Program-made: the position numbers and the translations under genes
Shown: piece by piece, positions 6,512 to 14,072 of the stretch
How positions within the stretch are numbered: position 1 is the stretch's first letter
Layout: the number at the start of each line of letters is the position of its first letter
Assembly (NCBI GenBank): GCA_030145015.1
Contig: JAQYWI010000102.1
Location: 1-19,530, forward strand
Origin: Desulfobacterales bacterium
GTDB lineage: Bacteria; Desulfobacterota; Desulfobacteria; Desulfobacterales; JAHEIW01
Reading direction: 5' to 3'
Length of the DNA: 19,530 nucleotides
The notes under the pieces: generated by a model
The model's database searches: none
What the model was told of the DNA's origin: nothing
Seen by the model: only the letters and a program-made list of their open reading frames with translations

Positions 6512-7606
6512 ATGAAAAAGAGATTTTTAACAGTGTTGATACTATTTCTGGCGGTTAGCCTGCCGCTCATCGTTTTTACCGGTCCGGTGAAGGCGGCAGA
6601 GACAAAGCCAATCATTACCCTGAAACAAGCTGAAGCATTCCCGGCGGCCGGGTTCTACTATCCGCACCTGCTTTGGTGGAAAGACCAGGTAGAGAGACGC
6701 ACCCAGGGCCGGGTCGCGGTCAAGATCTACTTTGGCGGGTCCCTCTCCGGATGGCCGCAAGCACTGCCGGCCCTCCAGACCGGTCTGGCGGATGTCGCCC
6801 AGGTGTGTCCCCCCTATTTCCCCAGCGATATGCCCCTGTCCATGATAGTGGAGATGGTCGGCGTCAGCTCGGACTTGTGGGTTGCCCAAAAAGCCGCTAC
6901 CGACCTCTACAATCAGGACCCTTACATCAAAGCGGAGCATGAAAAACTGGGGATCAAGCCGCTTTTCACTCACCACAGCGGACTGATGCACTACGGCTTC
7001 AGAGAAAAAGTCGCCACCTTCGATGACATGCAGGGCAAGACTGTCCGCACTTACGGAGGCTCGCTCTTTGAGGGGGAGAAGCGGATCGGACTGAAATCCG
7101 TATTCATGCCCTATGGCGATATCTATGAGGCCTTGGCCCGCAAGACGATGGATGGCTCCGGCTTCACCTATATTGTAAGTGACGGTTTCAAGCACTGGGA
7201 GGTGATAAAGAGCGTGGTGGAGGTTGGGGCCGGTTACTCCATGGGCACGCAGCGCTCAATGCGGCTTGAGGCATGGAATAAGCTGCCCGCGGACATCCAG
7301 GAAATCTTCATGAAGTTACAGTCCGACTGGATCGATTACTTCGCCAAAGCCATGTATGCAGAGACGGCGCTGTTACAGAATAAGTGGAAGAACTTTGGGG
7401 TAGAGATCCATCAGATGACGCCGGCGGACAGGAAAAAGCTGGAGAATGAAATCCTGCCTGCAGCTCAAGAGGCTTTTGTGCAACAGGTGGAAAAGATGCC
7501 CGGCGGCGAGCACGCCCGGGATGTCTGGACCCATTACCAGAAACTGAGAGACAAGTATCAGGCAATGGTTGACACCAAAGGTTATCCCTGGGCGCCCAAG
7601 AAATAA
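6512..7606 (+). CDS. dctP: TRAP transporter substrate-binding protein, DctP family
   Basis: The 364-residue product is the periplasmic receptor of a tripartite ATP-independent periplasmic (TRAP) transporter, which captures an organic acid for sodium- or proton-driven uptake by the DctQM pair. Residues 1-28 form a signal peptide (MKKRF, hydrophobic core, then VKA before AETK). Family features include the HLLWWKDQVERRTQGRVAVKIYFGGSL region (about 56-82), a LPALQTGLADVAQ segment, the conserved binding-arginine stretch MQGKTVRTYGG, and MPYGDIYEALARKTMDGSG, the counterpart of the family's 'al..G.vDg' signature. The start is fixed by the AAAGGAGGAGG ribosome site. The dctQ gene follows after 32 bases. 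The ligand is unknown; the variation KTMDGSG in place of the usual GxVDGxE is consistent with a non-C4 substrate, but that is inference. Linked catabolic genes suggest an ester- or amide-bearing acid or its product. Confidence 0.93.
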   Translation: MKKRFLTVLILFLAVSLPLIVFTGPVKAAETKPIITLKQAEAFPAAGFYYPHLLWWKDQVERRTQGRVAVKIYFGGSLSGWPQALPALQTGLADVAQVCPPYFPSDMPLSMIVEMVGVSSDLWVAQKAATDLYNQDPYIKAEHEKLGIKPLFTHHSGLMHYGFREKVATFDDMQGKTVRTYGGSLFEGEKRIGLKSVFMPYGDIYEALARKTMDGSGFTYIVSDGFKHWEVIKSVVEVGAGYSMGTQRSMRLEAWNKLPADIQEIFMKLQSDWIDYFAKAMYAETALLQNKWKNFGVEIHQMTPADRKKLENEILPAAQEAFVQQVEKMPGGEHARDVWTHYQKLRDKYQAMVDTKGYPWAPKK

Positions 7607-7638
7607 GACAAATGTGTATATGATTATGGGGTGTTGTA

Positions 7639-8142
7639 GTGAATCTTCTGAATGCTTCCACCCGATTTGTAGAAACACTCTCTAAAACCGGGGCGGTGGC
7701 CGGCGGTAGCGGCATCGTAATCCTCATGCTGCTGGCCACTGCCGGGGCGATTGGCCGTAAACTAGGGCATCCGGTGCCGTGTTCCCTGGAAGCGTGTGAG
7801 ACCATCATGTTCGCCTCGGTATTTCTCGGCATGGCCTATGTGGCTTTGCAGGGCGGACACATAAACGTAACTCTGTTTACCCAACGTTTATCAACCCGGG
7901 CTCAGACAATCCTGGATACAGTCGTTCTGCTGCTGTCAGCGGCGGTATTCGGGTTGCTGACCTGGTCCAGCTGGGGGCTTGCCTGGAAATGGTTTCTCAT
8001 CCGAGAGGTCCGGCTGGGCGCATTTCCCTGGCCCATCTGGCCCTTCCGCTTCCTGTTTGTGGTCGGCATGGGACTGATTGCCCTGCAGCTGATATTCAGC
8101 GCCGTCAACCTGATCCGCAAGGCCTGGGGAAGAGAGGCGTGA
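7639..8142 (+). CDS. dctQ: TRAP transporter small permease, DctQ family
   Basis: The 167-residue inner-membrane protein is the small subunit of the TRAP permease and bridges the receptor and the large DctM subunit. Four hydrophobic segments are visible, around residues 15-35, 50-72, 92-115 and 130-153. Family-like stretches include CSLEACETIMFASVFLGMAY, GGHINVTLF and FPWPIWPFRFLFVVGMGLIALQL near the C-terminus. The start is GTG 7639, preceded by a GGGGTG-like ribosome site about 6 bases away; no in-frame ATG suits better. It sits between dctP (32 bases) and dctM (50 bases) in the standard PQM order. It is co-transcribed with them and shares their unknown substrate. Confidence 0.92.
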   Translation: MNLLNASTRFVETLSKTGAVAGGSGIVILMLLATAGAIGRKLGHPVPCSLEACETIMFASVFLGMAYVALQGGHINVTLFTQRLSTRAQTILDTVVLLLSAAVFGLLTWSSWGLAWKWFLIREVRLGAFPWPIWPFRFLFVVGMGLIALQLIFSAVNLIRKAWGREA

Positions 8143-8192
8143 ACTCAGACCGGCTGGGCTACAGATGCATACGGTAACCGCAGAGGAAGGTG

Positions 8193-9509
8193 ATGGATCC
8201 TGACATAATTGCCGGCATGGTAGGTGTTGCTGTCCTGTTGTTACTGATAATTATCCGGTGCCCCATCTCCTTTGCGCTGCTGTTTGTAGGTACCGGCGGG
8301 TTGGTCTATTTCATGGGCCTGGTCCCCGCCATCACCTATATTCCCTCCCAGATCTTCAAGTACCTGGCCAAATTCACTTTTATCGCCGTCCCCCTGTTTC
8401 TGCTCATGGGCTACTTCACCTTTCATGCCGGACTCACCGGTGATGCATACAAGGTTGCAAGAGACTGGGTCGGGCATCTGCCCGGAGGACTGGGTATCGC
8501 TACGGTGCTTGCCAACGCTGTCTTCGGAGCTGCGGCAGGCTCCAGCCTGGCTTCCTGCGCGGCCTTCTCCAAAATTGCCGTGCCTGAAATGACTCGCAGC
8601 GGTTACAGCATGCGCCTGGCCACCGGCATCGTGGCTTCGGCCGGCGGGCTGGCGATTCTGATCCCGCCCAGCATCATCATGATCATTTACGGGATCCTCA
8701 CCGAGACATCTCCCGGAAAACTCTTTATCGCGGGTATCTTCCCCGGATTGGTCTATGTCGCTGTCATTGCGATCGGAATCATACCCCTGGTACGGTTCAG
8801 CTCGACCTGGAAGTTGCAGGGCAAAGTTCCCCCACCGCCCCCATTGCGACAGCGTTTGTATGAATCTTACAGGTTGTGGACCATTTTCGTGCTTGCCCTG
8901 CTCGTCATCGGAGGCATTTATGCCGGATTGGTAGACCCCACTGAGGCTGCTGCCCTGGGGGCCTTTGGTTCCATGCTTCTGGCTCTGGCCCTCCGCAAAC
9001 TAAACTGGCCGGTATTCAAAGATTCTGTGCTCAGTACGCTACACGCCAGCAGCATGATATTCCTGCTTCTGGCCGGGGCGTCTGTTTTCAGCACCTTTCT
9101 GACTCGTAGCGGCCTGATGGATATGGTGACGACCGCAATTATTCATCTTGATGTTCGCCTGTTTGCTTTACTGGGACTACTGGCCATTTTTTATGTCATT
9201 CTGGGGATGTTCCTCGACTCCATATCCATGATGGTTCTGACCTTGCCTTTTGTCACGCCTGTCATGGTTGACAAGGGAATCGATTTTATCTGGTTTGGCG
9301 TGTTTATTACGATCCTGGTGGAGGTGGGCGCCATCACGCCTCCCCTGGGTCTGAACATATACGTAATGAAGGGTGTGCTGCGCGACCAGATATCTCTCGA
9401 GGATCTGTTTATAGGAGCGGCTGTCTTTGTGCCGATCATACTGTTGGTGCTGGGAATACTCATTGTCTTTCCAGAACTTGCCACCTGGCTACCACGGAAA
9501 ATGGCCTGA
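8193..9509 (+). CDS. dctM: TRAP transporter large permease, DctM family
   Basis: The 438-residue integral membrane protein is the transport-channel subunit of the TRAP system and belongs to the ion-transporter superfamily. It has about 12 hydrophobic segments through its length. Family markers are FIAVPLFLLMGYFTFHAG (about 66-83), the ANAVFGAAAGSSLASCAAF re-entrant region, MRLATGIVASAGGLAILIPPSIIMIIYG, LVDPTEAAALGAFG, and LGMFLDSISMMVLTLPFVTPV with EVGAITPPLGLNIYVMKG near the C-terminus. The start at ATG 8193 is preferred over the overlapping GTG at 8190, because the ribosome site AGAGGAAGG (8182-8190) is better spaced for the ATG. The gene lies in standard order after dctQ and 45 bases before the CocE-like hydrolase, implying a shared transcript with catabolic genes. 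Confidence 0.94.
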   Translation: MDPDIIAGMVGVAVLLLLIIIRCPISFALLFVGTGGLVYFMGLVPAITYIPSQIFKYLAKFTFIAVPLFLLMGYFTFHAGLTGDAYKVARDWVGHLPGGLGIATVLANAVFGAAAGSSLASCAAFSKIAVPEMTRSGYSMRLATGIVASAGGLAILIPPSIIMIIYGILTETSPGKLFIAGIFPGLVYVAVIAIGIIPLVRFSSTWKLQGKVPPPPPLRQRLYESYRLWTIFVLALLVIGGIYAGLVDPTEAAALGAFGSMLLALALRKLNWPVFKDSVLSTLHASSMIFLLLAGASVFSTFLTRSGLMDMVTTAIIHLDVRLFALLGLLAIFYVILGMFLDSISMMVLTLPFVTPVMVDKGIDFIWFGVFITILVEVGAITPPLGLNIYVMKGVLRDQISLEDLFIGAAVFVPIILLVLGILIVFPELATWLPRKMA

Positions 9510-9554
9510 GGTTCGCTTCTCTTTCTTTTAAAAACCAAACCGGGAGGAAAAGTT

Positions 9555-11294
9555 ATGAATAAAAAGAGCGAAATCAGAGACGGTATGCGCATCGACTGGG
9601 ATGTTCCGATCGGGATGGATGACGGCATCACCCTCAGGTGTGATGTGTATCGACCCATCAATGAGGGTCAATATCCGGTTATTCTGACCTATGGTCCCTA
9701 TGGAAAATATCTTGCCTTTCAGGATGGGTATATCTCCTGCTGGAAGCGAATGGCCGATGAACATCCAGACGTTACAGCAGGCTCAACCAACAATTATCAA
9801 AGCTGGGAAGTATGCGATCCTGAAAAATGGGTTCCTTATGGTTATGTGTGTGTCCGCGTGGACTCGAGAGGATGCGGCCGCTCCCCCGGCTATGTGGAAG
9901 TATGGTCGCCCAGAGAAACTCGGGATCTGTATGATTGTGTCGAATGGGCCGCAGCGCAGACGTGGTCCAACGGCAAGATCGGAATCAATGGCATTTCCTA
10001 TTATGCCATGAACCAGTGGCAGGTAGCCTCTATTCAGCCGCCCCATTTAACCGCTATGTGCTCCTGGGAAGGCGCAGCCGACTATTACCGTGACATGTCC
10101 CATCACGGCGGTATTTTGTGTACATTTATGGCCAACTGGTATGACATGCAGGTAACAAGCGTGCAGCACGGTTTGGGTTCTCGCGGTCACCGCAGTCGTT
10201 TTACAGGAGATTGGGTATCCGGCCCCCTGGAACTCTCTGAAGAAGAGCTGGGCGCCAATCGCGAAGATCTCGGCAAATCCGTGCGCGAACATTACCTGTT
10301 CGATGAGTATTGGATGTCTCGAATGCCCGACTGGTCGAAGGTGACCGTGCCTTTTCTGTCAGCCGCTAACTGGGGAGGAAACGGCCTGCACCCACGCGGA
10401 AACTTTGAAGCATTTACACAGGCCGCTTCTAACGATAAATGGCTTGAGTGTCATGGGATTGAACACTGGACCGAATTCTATACGGACTATGGCCGTGAAA
10501 TCCAAAAAGCCTTTTTTGACTACTACCTCAAAGGTAAACAAAACGGCTGGGACAAGCGTCCGCGAGTACAACTCCAGGTCCGTCATACTGACAAGTTCGT
10601 AGAGCGATTCGAAAACGAGTGGCCCATTGCACGTACGAAATGGACCCAGTTTTATCTGCAGCCCGGCCTCACACTAGAAACCGAATCGAACGGAGACGGT
10701 GGCACGGTTTCTTACGCGGGCCTGGGGGATGGGATAACGTTTTTATCTGAGCCTTTCGAAAAAGATACGGAAATTATCGGACCTCTGGCCTGTAAACTAT
10801 GGATAGCTTCTGATACAGAGGACGCAGATCTGTTTTTGGTATTCAGGGTATTTACGCCTGATCTGAAAGAAGTTGTTTTTCAAGGCGCATTAGATCCGCA
10901 CACACCCGTGGCCCAGGGATGGCTGCGGGCGTCGCACCGAAAGCTGGACAAAAAGCTGTCCTTACCCTACCGACCGTATCATACACACGATGAAAAGCAG
11001 CCACTCAAACCTGGTGAAATTGTGGAACTGGATGTGGAAATATGGCCGACCTGTATTGTTGTGCCCAAGGGATATCGCATCGCATTATCGGTGCGGGGTA
11101 GGGATTATGTTTACCCGGGTGGGGCCGATCAGGGTCTCTCAAACATGAAAAACGCTTTCACGGGTGTGGGGCCGTTCCTGCATAATGACCCCACAGATCG
11201 TCCGCCCAAAATTTTTGGTGGAAATGTAACGATCCATTTTGACAAGGACAAACAACCATATGTGCTGGTTCCCATTGTTCCGCTGAAGGAATAG
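9555..11294 (+). CDS. CocE/NonD (peptidase S15) family alpha/beta-hydrolase
   Basis: The 579-residue protein is a serine hydrolase of the CocE/X-Pro dipeptidyl-peptidase S15 group, whose members cleave esters, amides or acylated small molecules. The alpha/beta-hydrolase core opens with DVPIGMDDGITLRCDVYRP (about 15-33), and the LTYGPYGKY region (about 44-52) is the likely oxyanion-hole segment. VRVDSRGCGRSPG (about 100-112) is highly typical, and the nucleophile elbow GISYYA places the catalytic serine at 148. The family usually has GxSYxG; here the last glycine is alanine. The likely catalytic histidine is in ECHGIEHW (about residue 300). The C-terminal ~200 residues form the family's jelly-roll domain (for example IGPLACKLWIASDTEDADLF and YRIALSVRGRD). 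There is no signal peptide, so it acts in the cytoplasm on imported substrate. The ribosome site is GGGAGGAAAA before ATG 9555. The substrate is unknown. Confidence 0.92.
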   Translation: MNKKSEIRDGMRIDWDVPIGMDDGITLRCDVYRPINEGQYPVILTYGPYGKYLAFQDGYISCWKRMADEHPDVTAGSTNNYQSWEVCDPEKWVPYGYVCVRVDSRGCGRSPGYVEVWSPRETRDLYDCVEWAAAQTWSNGKIGINGISYYAMNQWQVASIQPPHLTAMCSWEGAADYYRDMSHHGGILCTFMANWYDMQVTSVQHGLGSRGHRSRFTGDWVSGPLELSEEELGANREDLGKSVREHYLFDEYWMSRMPDWSKVTVPFLSAANWGGNGLHPRGNFEAFTQAASNDKWLECHGIEHWTEFYTDYGREIQKAFFDYYLKGKQNGWDKRPRVQLQVRHTDKFVERFENEWPIARTKWTQFYLQPGLTLETESNGDGGTVSYAGLGDGITFLSEPFEKDTEIIGPLACKLWIASDTEDADLFLVFRVFTPDLKEVVFQGALDPHTPVAQGWLRASHRKLDKKLSLPYRPYHTHDEKQPLKPGEIVELDVEIWPTCIVVPKGYRIALSVRGRDYVYPGGADQGLSNMKNAFTGVGPFLHNDPTDRPPKIFGGNVTIHFDKDKQPYVLVPIVPLKE

Positions 11295-11404
11295 AAATCA
11301 GTTGATGTTACGTTAGTCCATAACGGACCATTTATTCCTGGGCTTCTACCTGAAAATTTTCTTTCGGCCGAAGCGGGACCCTAATTGAAACAAGGGGGTG
11401 TTGT

Positions 11405-12313
11405 ATGGAAAAGCGGATATTAGGACGCACGGGTCTTGAGGTTAGTGTCGTCGGGTTCGGTGCCATGACAATCGGAGGTGTTTTCGGTCCGGTCGACGAT
11501 AACGAAAGCATCCGCGCATTGAACACAGCTGTTGATGAAGGAATTAATTTTATCGACACATCAGACGCTTATGGAACAGGGCACAGCGAGGAAGTCATCG
11601 CAAGGTTCATCAGGGAGCGATCGGATCGAGACAATATCCTTGTCGGCACCAAGGGTGGCAACAATATGGTGACCGGCCAGCTCAATTTTACCCCCGACTA
11701 CATTCAAAACTGTGTTGAGTCCAGCCTGAAACGACTGGGCCTAGAAACGATTGACCTGTATCTGCTTCATAATCCGGCGGTAGGCAATATCGAAAACGAA
11801 GACAGTTTTGACCTGCTCGATTCGTTTGTCGAACAGGGAAAAATTAGACACTGGGGGGTGTCCGTAAATACAGTACCGGAATGCGAACTGACCATAACAA
11901 ACGGCCGCCCTGCAGTAATGCAAATGGAATACAATTTTTTAGAACGCGAGCCGGAAACGGTTTTTGAGAAAGCCAAGACATCTGATATCGGCATAATCGC
12001 GCGCATTCCATTTAAGCGTGGCTTTTTTACCGGCCGATTTAAAGAGGGGCACACTTTCGTGGAAGGAGATATTCGGGCCCGCTTGCTGACACCGGAAAAC
12101 ATGAAAAGATTTAAAGTGCGTTTAGACAAACTTCAAGAAATCTCAAACGAAATCGGGATGTCGACGGCCGAACTGGCGCTCCGTTTTTGTATTTCCAACA
12201 ACAATGTAGCGACCGTCGCAACGGGAATCAGGACTGCTGAACAAGCCAGTCAAAACGCGGCGTTCGGTCGCGCATTGCCGGCAGAACTGTTTGAAAGGTT
12301 ACGAAACCTGTAG
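11405..12313 (+). CDS. Aldo/keto reductase
   Basis: The 302-residue cytoplasmic (beta/alpha)8-barrel enzyme reduces aldehydes or ketones, or oxidises alcohols, with NAD(P)H. The full catalytic tetrad is visible: Asp51 and Tyr56 in FIDTSDAYGTGHSEE, Lys83 in LVGTKGG and His122 in LYLLHNP. The N-terminal RILGRTGLEVSVVGFGAMTIGG is typical of the general-stress/YhdN/Tas-like branch. The C-terminal NNVATVATGIRTAEQASQNAA is the usual cofactor-phosphate region. The start is ATG 11405, with AGGGGG about 8 bases upstream. A 110-base gap separates it from the hydrolase upstream, containing only weak hairpins (GTCC-ataac-GGAC near 11315 and TTCGGCCGAA at 11363-11372). The cysteine hydrolase begins 12 bases after its stop. 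In context it probably acts on a carbonyl product from the imported compound. Confidence 0.92.
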   Translation: MEKRILGRTGLEVSVVGFGAMTIGGVFGPVDDNESIRALNTAVDEGINFIDTSDAYGTGHSEEVIARFIRERSDRDNILVGTKGGNNMVTGQLNFTPDYIQNCVESSLKRLGLETIDLYLLHNPAVGNIENEDSFDLLDSFVEQGKIRHWGVSVNTVPECELTITNGRPAVMQMEYNFLEREPETVFEKAKTSDIGIIARIPFKRGFFTGRFKEGHTFVEGDIRARLLTPENMKRFKVRLDKLQEISNEIGMSTAELALRFCISNNNVATVATGIRTAEQASQNAAFGRALPAELFERLRNL

Positions 12314-12325
12314 AAGGAAAACACG

Positions 12326-13033
12326 ATGGCTCAGATCAAAATTATTAACAGATCGAGTATGCTTTCTACTTTAAAAAAACAGCTTACGGTTGACCCGTCC
12401 GAAACGGCCATTGTTGCCGTAGACATGCACAGAGGCCACTTGGATCCCTCGGCAGCCACAATGCCTGCTTCGCCAGAGGATTGTAAACGCGTGATAACGC
12501 ATGCAAGCGATGTTCTGAAATTTGCACGCACACGAAACATTCCCGTTATCCATGTAATCCTCATCCATCGAAATATTGCGGGGTTCGGTTCAGAAGGAAT
12601 GAAAGTGGGGTTCTGGAAATCCGTGCAGGATGTCCTCAATGAAAAAGACCGTCTCAGTCCGGGTAGAAAATCGACGACCAAAGTGCACAATCTGGAAGGA
12701 AGTCCCGGGACAGAGATTATTCCGGAATTGCTTGAGCCGGCCGACTACGTGATTAATAATAAAAAGCGCCTGGATTGCTTTTATGGCACCGATCTGGAAA
12801 TTCTTCTTCGCACGCTCGATATAAAAACAGTGGTCTTGATGGGTATCAATACCAACACCTGCGTCATGAATACCGCCTTTTCGGCATTTAATCGGGATTT
12901 CCAGGTCGTAGTGATTGAAGATTGCGTTGCCAGTATGTATGGCGAGGATCTTCATGTTTTAGGCCTGGAAAATGTGAAGCGATGTCTGGGGTATGTTTTA
13001 TCGGCAACCGAATTTAAGGAAAAAATCGGATGA
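12326..13033 (+). CDS. Isochorismatase-fold cysteine hydrolase
   Basis: The 235-residue cytoplasmic enzyme belongs to the isochorismatase/nicotinamidase/N-carbamoylsarcosine amidase group. The expected catalytic triad is visible: Asp33 in VAVDMHRGHLD, Lys146 in INNKKRLDCFYGTDL and Cys179 in GINTNTCVMNTA. The cysteine means it is a hydrolase, most likely of an amide or carbamoyl group, and not a true isochorismatase of the type lacking a nucleophile. The typical small residues after the lysine (K-x-R-x-S-x-F) are replaced by D150 and C151, which suggests an altered pocket. The start is ATG 12326 with GAAGGAAAA upstream; it is 12 bases after the aldo/keto reductase, so the last two genes are tightly coupled. 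It ends 52 bases before a convergent gene. It probably removes ammonia or a carbamoyl group during breakdown of the compound imported by the TRAP system. Confidence 0.91.
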   Translation: MAQIKIINRSSMLSTLKKQLTVDPSETAIVAVDMHRGHLDPSAATMPASPEDCKRVITHASDVLKFARTRNIPVIHVILIHRNIAGFGSEGMKVGFWKSVQDVLNEKDRLSPGRKSTTKVHNLEGSPGTEIIPELLEPADYVINNKKRLDCFYGTDLEILLRTLDIKTVVLMGINTNTCVMNTAFSAFNRDFQVVVIEDCVASMYGEDLHVLGLENVKRCLGYVLSATEFKEKIG

Positions 13034-13085
13034 GCATCTTGATCATCCTTTCTGCGTTTTTTTCATGATGCTGCCGGAGTGCGGC

Positions 13086-14000
13086 TTACCGGCCGGATCC
13101 CGGGGTTATCTCGATGCCGGTCATCTGTTCCACCCAGCTCACCATATGACTGAGGCTGCTGCCTTCCTCCGCCCAGCGGTCAGCCGCCATCCAGAGGTGC
13201 TGGCCGAGGGCCGAGAGCGGTACCGGAAGCTCCTGGCTGCGCGCGAGTTGCATCGCAATACCGATGTCTTTGACCATCAAATCGAGTCTGAACGGATCAT
13301 CAAATATTCGGCTGATGATGCGCTGGCGGATATGGTTCTTGCTGATCCAGGACATGCCGGTGGAGACATTCAGCACATCGGTCATAACAGCCGGGTCGAG
13401 ACCGAACTGTTTTCCGATCGTCAGGCCTTCGGTTGTGGCCATAAAGGTCATGGCCGTAATGAGATTGTTAATACATTTCATTGCATGCCCCGCTCCCAGA
13501 GGCCCGAGGTGGAATATCTGCTTGCCCATGATCTGAAGTAAAGGTGAAACGCGCTTAACATTCGCTTTTTTGCCGCCCACCATAAACACGAGCTCTGCAG
13601 ACTGCGCACCGGCCAGGGCGCCGGAAACGGGGGCATCCACCATTTCCACGCCCCTCACACCCAGTGCTTTGGCGGTTTCGAGCGTCAACCAGGGCTCGGA
13701 CGAAGATGTATCCAGAAGCAGCGCACCGGCACGCAGGCCTTCAATCAAACCGGAATCGCCCAGAGCAACATCGCGCACATACGCTCCTGAAGGCAACATC
13801 GTAATCACGATATCCGCTACCTCCGCCACCGCCCGCGGTGTCTTTGCAACTCGAATGCCCGCATGCGCGGATGCCGCCCTGACAGCGGCGGCACGCTTTA
13901 CATCATACAGTGTCAGGGCATAGCCCGCTTGCGCCAGGTGTCCGGACATGGGAGTTCCCATCACGCCAATACCGATAAATCCAATGTGTGGTTTGCTCAT
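13086..14000 (-). CDS. Beta-hydroxyacid dehydrogenase (3-hydroxyisobutyrate dehydrogenase-like)
   Basis: The 304-residue cytoplasmic protein belongs to the NAD(P)-dependent 3-hydroxyisobutyrate / tartronate-semialdehyde / 6-phosphogluconate dehydrogenase-like family. The Rossmann motif GFIGIGVMGTPMSGHL is at residues 7-22. Asp33 at the end of the second strand (LYDVKR) favours NAD over NADP. The substrate motif DAPVSGALAGAQ is at 122-133, and the catalytic lysine and asparagine are K175 and N179 in GAGHAMKCINNLI. The C-terminal helical domain follows. The ATG is preceded by AAAGGAA at about 9 bases. It is the last gene of the leftward block, 72 bases after the acyl-CoA ligase. In context it could oxidise a beta-hydroxy acid such as 3-hydroxyisobutyrate formed from a branched acyl-CoA, but the exact substrate cannot be assigned. 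Confidence 0.91.
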   Translation of the reverse strand: MSKPHIGFIGIGVMGTPMSGHLAQAGYALTLYDVKRAAAVRAASAHAGIRVAKTPRAVAEVADIVITMLPSGAYVRDVALGDSGLIEGLRAGALLLDTSSSEPWLTLETAKALGVRGVEMVDAPVSGALAGAQSAELVFMVGGKKANVKRVSPLLQIMGKQIFHLGPLGAGHAMKCINNLITAMTFMATTEGLTIGKQFGLDPAVMTDVLNVSTGMSWISKNHIRQRIISRIFDDPFRLDLMVKDIGIAMQLARSQELPVPLSALGQHLWMAADRWAEEGSSLSHMVSWVEQMTGIEITPGSGR

Positions 14001-14072
14001 GGCAGGGTTCCTTTCGCATTCGCGCAGTTAATGGAATATCTGTTGTCCATATTAAAAATTAAATCAGGCGAT

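Noticed and set aside
13033..13072. AGCATC / GATGCT pair with a seven-T run as a terminator between convergent genes
   Set aside because: The T-run lies inside the loop instead of after the stem, and the stem is only 6 bases, so it does not fit an intrinsic terminator.
12993..13541. Plus-strand open frame across the dehydrogenase gene
   Set aside because: It is antisense to a well-supported dehydrogenase with intact motifs and shows no recognisable domain; it is a shadow of that gene.
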